This document shows positions 5,479 through 7,306 of a stretch of 7,306 nt of DNA, piece after piece; position 1 is the stretch's first letter; every line of letters starts with the position of its first letter. The position numbers and the translations under genes were made by a program. The notes under the pieces were generated by a model. That model made no database searches, had not been told where the DNA came from, and worked only from the letters and a program-made list of their open reading frames with translations. Origin of the DNA: Syntrophomonadaceae bacterium (GTDB taxonomy: Bacteria; Bacillota; Dethiobacteria; DTU022); the NCBI GenBank assembly GCA_007119335.1, contig SKPU01000037.1:1-7306 (forward strand), read 5' to 3'.

Positions 5479-7306
5479 ATGAACAGTATTTTAAAGTCCA
5501 TAAAGCTGCCAGACGATCTAAAAAATCTTGATGATGACCAGATGATTGAAGCTGCCGGAGAAGTCCGTAAATATATGATCCAAACCGTGGCTGATAACGG
5601 TGGGCATTTGGCGGCAAGCCTGGGTGTAGTCGAGCTGACCCTGGCCCTGCACAGCACTTTTAATAGCCCCAGGGACCGTATTATCTGGGATGTAGGACAT
5701 CAGAGCTATCCCCATAAACTGTTGACCGGCCGGTGGGATCAATTTCAAACTCTACGCCAGCACGAGGGTTTGTGTGGTTTTCCAAAGCCGGAAGAAAGCG
5801 AACATGACTCATTTCTAACCGGTCACAGCAGTACTTCTATCTCAGCAGCGCTTGGTCTGGCCCAGGCCCGTGATTATAACGGTGGCGATTATAAGGTGCT
5901 GGCCGTGATTGGAGATGGTGCTTTAACCGGAGGGATGTCTTTCGAAGCGCTTAACCACGCTGGGCATATTAAGGCCAACGTCCTGGTTATACTTAACGAT
6001 AATAAAATGTCGATCAGCTCAAATGTAGGTAGTATGTCTGCTTACCTGGGACGAATCCGCTCTGATCCGAAATACTCGCGCCTCAAAAAAGATTTCGAGA
6101 GCTTTGTAAATCGAATTCCCTGGATCGGGGAAAAAGCGGTTGCTTTCGCTGAAAGAATAAAAGGCGGCCTAAAGTACCTCGTTGTGCCGGGCATGATCTT
6201 TGAAGAACTGGGTTTTACTTATTTTGGACCTGTTGACGGTCACAACATTACCGCTGTCAAACAAATTCTCAAGCAAGCTGATCAGATGCCGGGTCCCGTG
6301 CTGGTTCATGTGGTTACCGAAAAAGGGAAAGGGTATCATTTTGCCGAGCAATCGCCCGAAATGTTTCACGGCATCGGCCCCTTTGACTTAAATAACGGTA
6401 AACTTTTAAAAACCAAGAAAAGTACTTCCTATACCGAAGTATTTGGCAATACCCTGACTAATTTAAGCCGTGAAAATCCTAATATAATGGCAATTACTGC
6501 TGCAATGACAACCGGTACCGGTCTTACTGAATTCGCCAAAGAATTCCCGGACCGGTTTTATGATGTCGGTATTGCCGAGCAACACGCCGTAACCCTTTCT
6601 GCAGCGCTTGCCGCTGGAGGAATGCGGCCGGTAGTGGCCATATACAGTACCTTTTTGCAGCGGGCTTATGACCAGATCTTACATGATACATGTATCCAAA
6701 ACCTGCCCGTTGTTTTTGCAGTTGACAGGGCAGGGATTACCGGAGAAGATGGTGAAACGCACCAGGGCCTTTTTGATATTTCTTATCTGCGCAGCCTGCC
6801 TAACATGTCAATTATGGCACCATCTAATGAAAATGAACTACAAAATATGCTTGCCACAGCGCTTAATCAAAAAACAGGCCCGGTTGCCTTACGTTATCCC
6901 CGTGATAAGGTTGAAGGGGTGGAACTTGGAAGCCCGCACTGTATACCCTGGGGCAAAGGCGAGCTATTACGGCAGGGCGACGATTTGCTGATTCTTGCTG
7001 CCGGGACAGTGGTCAATAGTGCTTTGACAGCTTGTGAAAAGCTTTTCTGGCAGGGCATAAAAGCAGCGGTAATTAATGTTCGGTTCATAAAACCTCTTGA
7101 TGAAGATCTGATTATTCACTGGGCTCAAAAATGCCGCCGAATAATAACAATTGAAGAAAATGTTTTAGCAGGCGGTTTTGGGAGCGGCGTGATGGAACTA
7201 TTTGAAAAACATGGCCTCTGCCTGCCTATTAAACGCCTGGGCATTGATGATCACTTCGTAAAACATGGCGACAGGTCAAATATGCTTGCTGCTTATAATC
7301 TGAACA
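5479..7306 (+). CDS. dxs: 1-deoxy-D-xylulose-5-phosphate synthase, 3' end cut by window
   Basis: Thiamine-diphosphate enzyme that joins pyruvate and glyceraldehyde 3-phosphate to 1-deoxy-D-xylulose 5-phosphate, the entry step of the MEP isoprenoid pathway; cytoplasmic. I translated the frame by hand: it stays open for 609 codons to the window edge. Seen in order: GGHLAASLG (catalytic-site His43), DVGHQSYPHKLLTGR, TGHSSTSISAALG, and the thiamine-diphosphate motif from GDGALTGG (145-152) to NDNKMSIS (173-180). These are followed by YFGPVDGHN, VGIAEQHAV (Glu367, the glutamate that activates the cofactor) and DRAGITGEDGETHQG. The transketolase C-terminal domain follows. Family members have about 620-640 residues, so only the last few are missing. 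The gene follows oapA by five bases and probably shares its transcript. Together with ispA it brackets the OLE locus with isoprenoid genes. Confidence 0.96.
   Translation, partial: MNSILKSIKLPDDLKNLDDDQMIEAAGEVRKYMIQTVADNGGHLAASLGVVELTLALHSTFNSPRDRIIWDVGHQSYPHKLLTGRWDQFQTLRQHEGLCGFPKPEESEHDSFLTGHSSTSISAALGLAQARDYNGGDYKVLAVIGDGALTGGMSFEALNHAGHIKANVLVILNDNKMSISSNVGSMSAYLGRIRSDPKYSRLKKDFESFVNRIPWIGEKAVAFAERIKGGLKYLVVPGMIFEELGFTYFGPVDGHNITAVKQILKQADQMPGPVLVHVVTEKGKGYHFAEQSPEMFHGIGPFDLNNGKLLKTKKSTSYTEVFGNTLTNLSRENPNIMAITAAMTTGTGLTEFAKEFPDRFYDVGIAEQHAVTLSAALAAGGMRPVVAIYSTFLQRAYDQILHDTCIQNLPVVFAVDRAGITGEDGETHQGLFDISYLRSLPNMSIMAPSNENELQNMLATALNQKTGPVALRYPRDKVEGVELGSPHCIPWGKGELLRQGDDLLILAAGTVVNSALTACEKLFWQGIKAAVINVRFIKPLDEDLIIHWAQKCRRIITIEENVLAGGFGSGVMELFEKHGLCLPIKRLGIDDHFVKHGDRSNMLAAYNLN

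Overview
The window most likely comes from an anaerobic Bacillota (Firmicutes) of clostridial type. The main evidence is the gene order xseA - xseB - ispA - OLE RNA - oapA - dxs, an arrangement known from extremophilic and anaerobic Firmicutes. Strong Shine-Dalgarno sequences, three TTG start codons and an upstream NuoG-like iron-sulfur protein fit this. I cannot name the genus.

Layout, all on the + strand. (1) Bases 1-1576 hold the 3' part of a gene for a NuoG / formate-dehydrogenase-like iron-sulfur protein, cut by the window edge. (2) After an 80-base gap comes a tightly packed block: xseA (1657-2949), xseB (2939-3190, overlapping xseA by 11 bases) and ispA (3187-4071, ATGA overlap with xseB). 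(3) Bases 4072-4299 are a non-coding leader with two weak terminator-like hairpins and a good extended -10 promoter. (4) Bases 4300-4870 are a gene-free stretch that I identify as an OLE (ornate, large, extremophilic) RNA. It is closed by a 19-bp terminal helix and contains many further helices. (5) oapA (4889-5473) encodes the four-helix membrane protein known to bind OLE RNA. (6) dxs (5479 to the window end) encodes DXP synthase and is cut a few residues before its expected end.

How the parts work together: ispA and dxs serve isoprenoid synthesis (DXP entry step and C15 prenyl chain). xseA and xseB encode the two subunits of exonuclease VII. The OLE RNA and OapA form a membrane-bound ribonucleoprotein which, in Bacillus halodurans, is linked to tolerance of short-chain alcohols, cold and magnesium stress. 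The main new observation is a promoter whose predicted transcription start falls on the first base of the OLE terminal helix. This suggests that the RNA can be made as a discrete transcript as well as by operon read-through.
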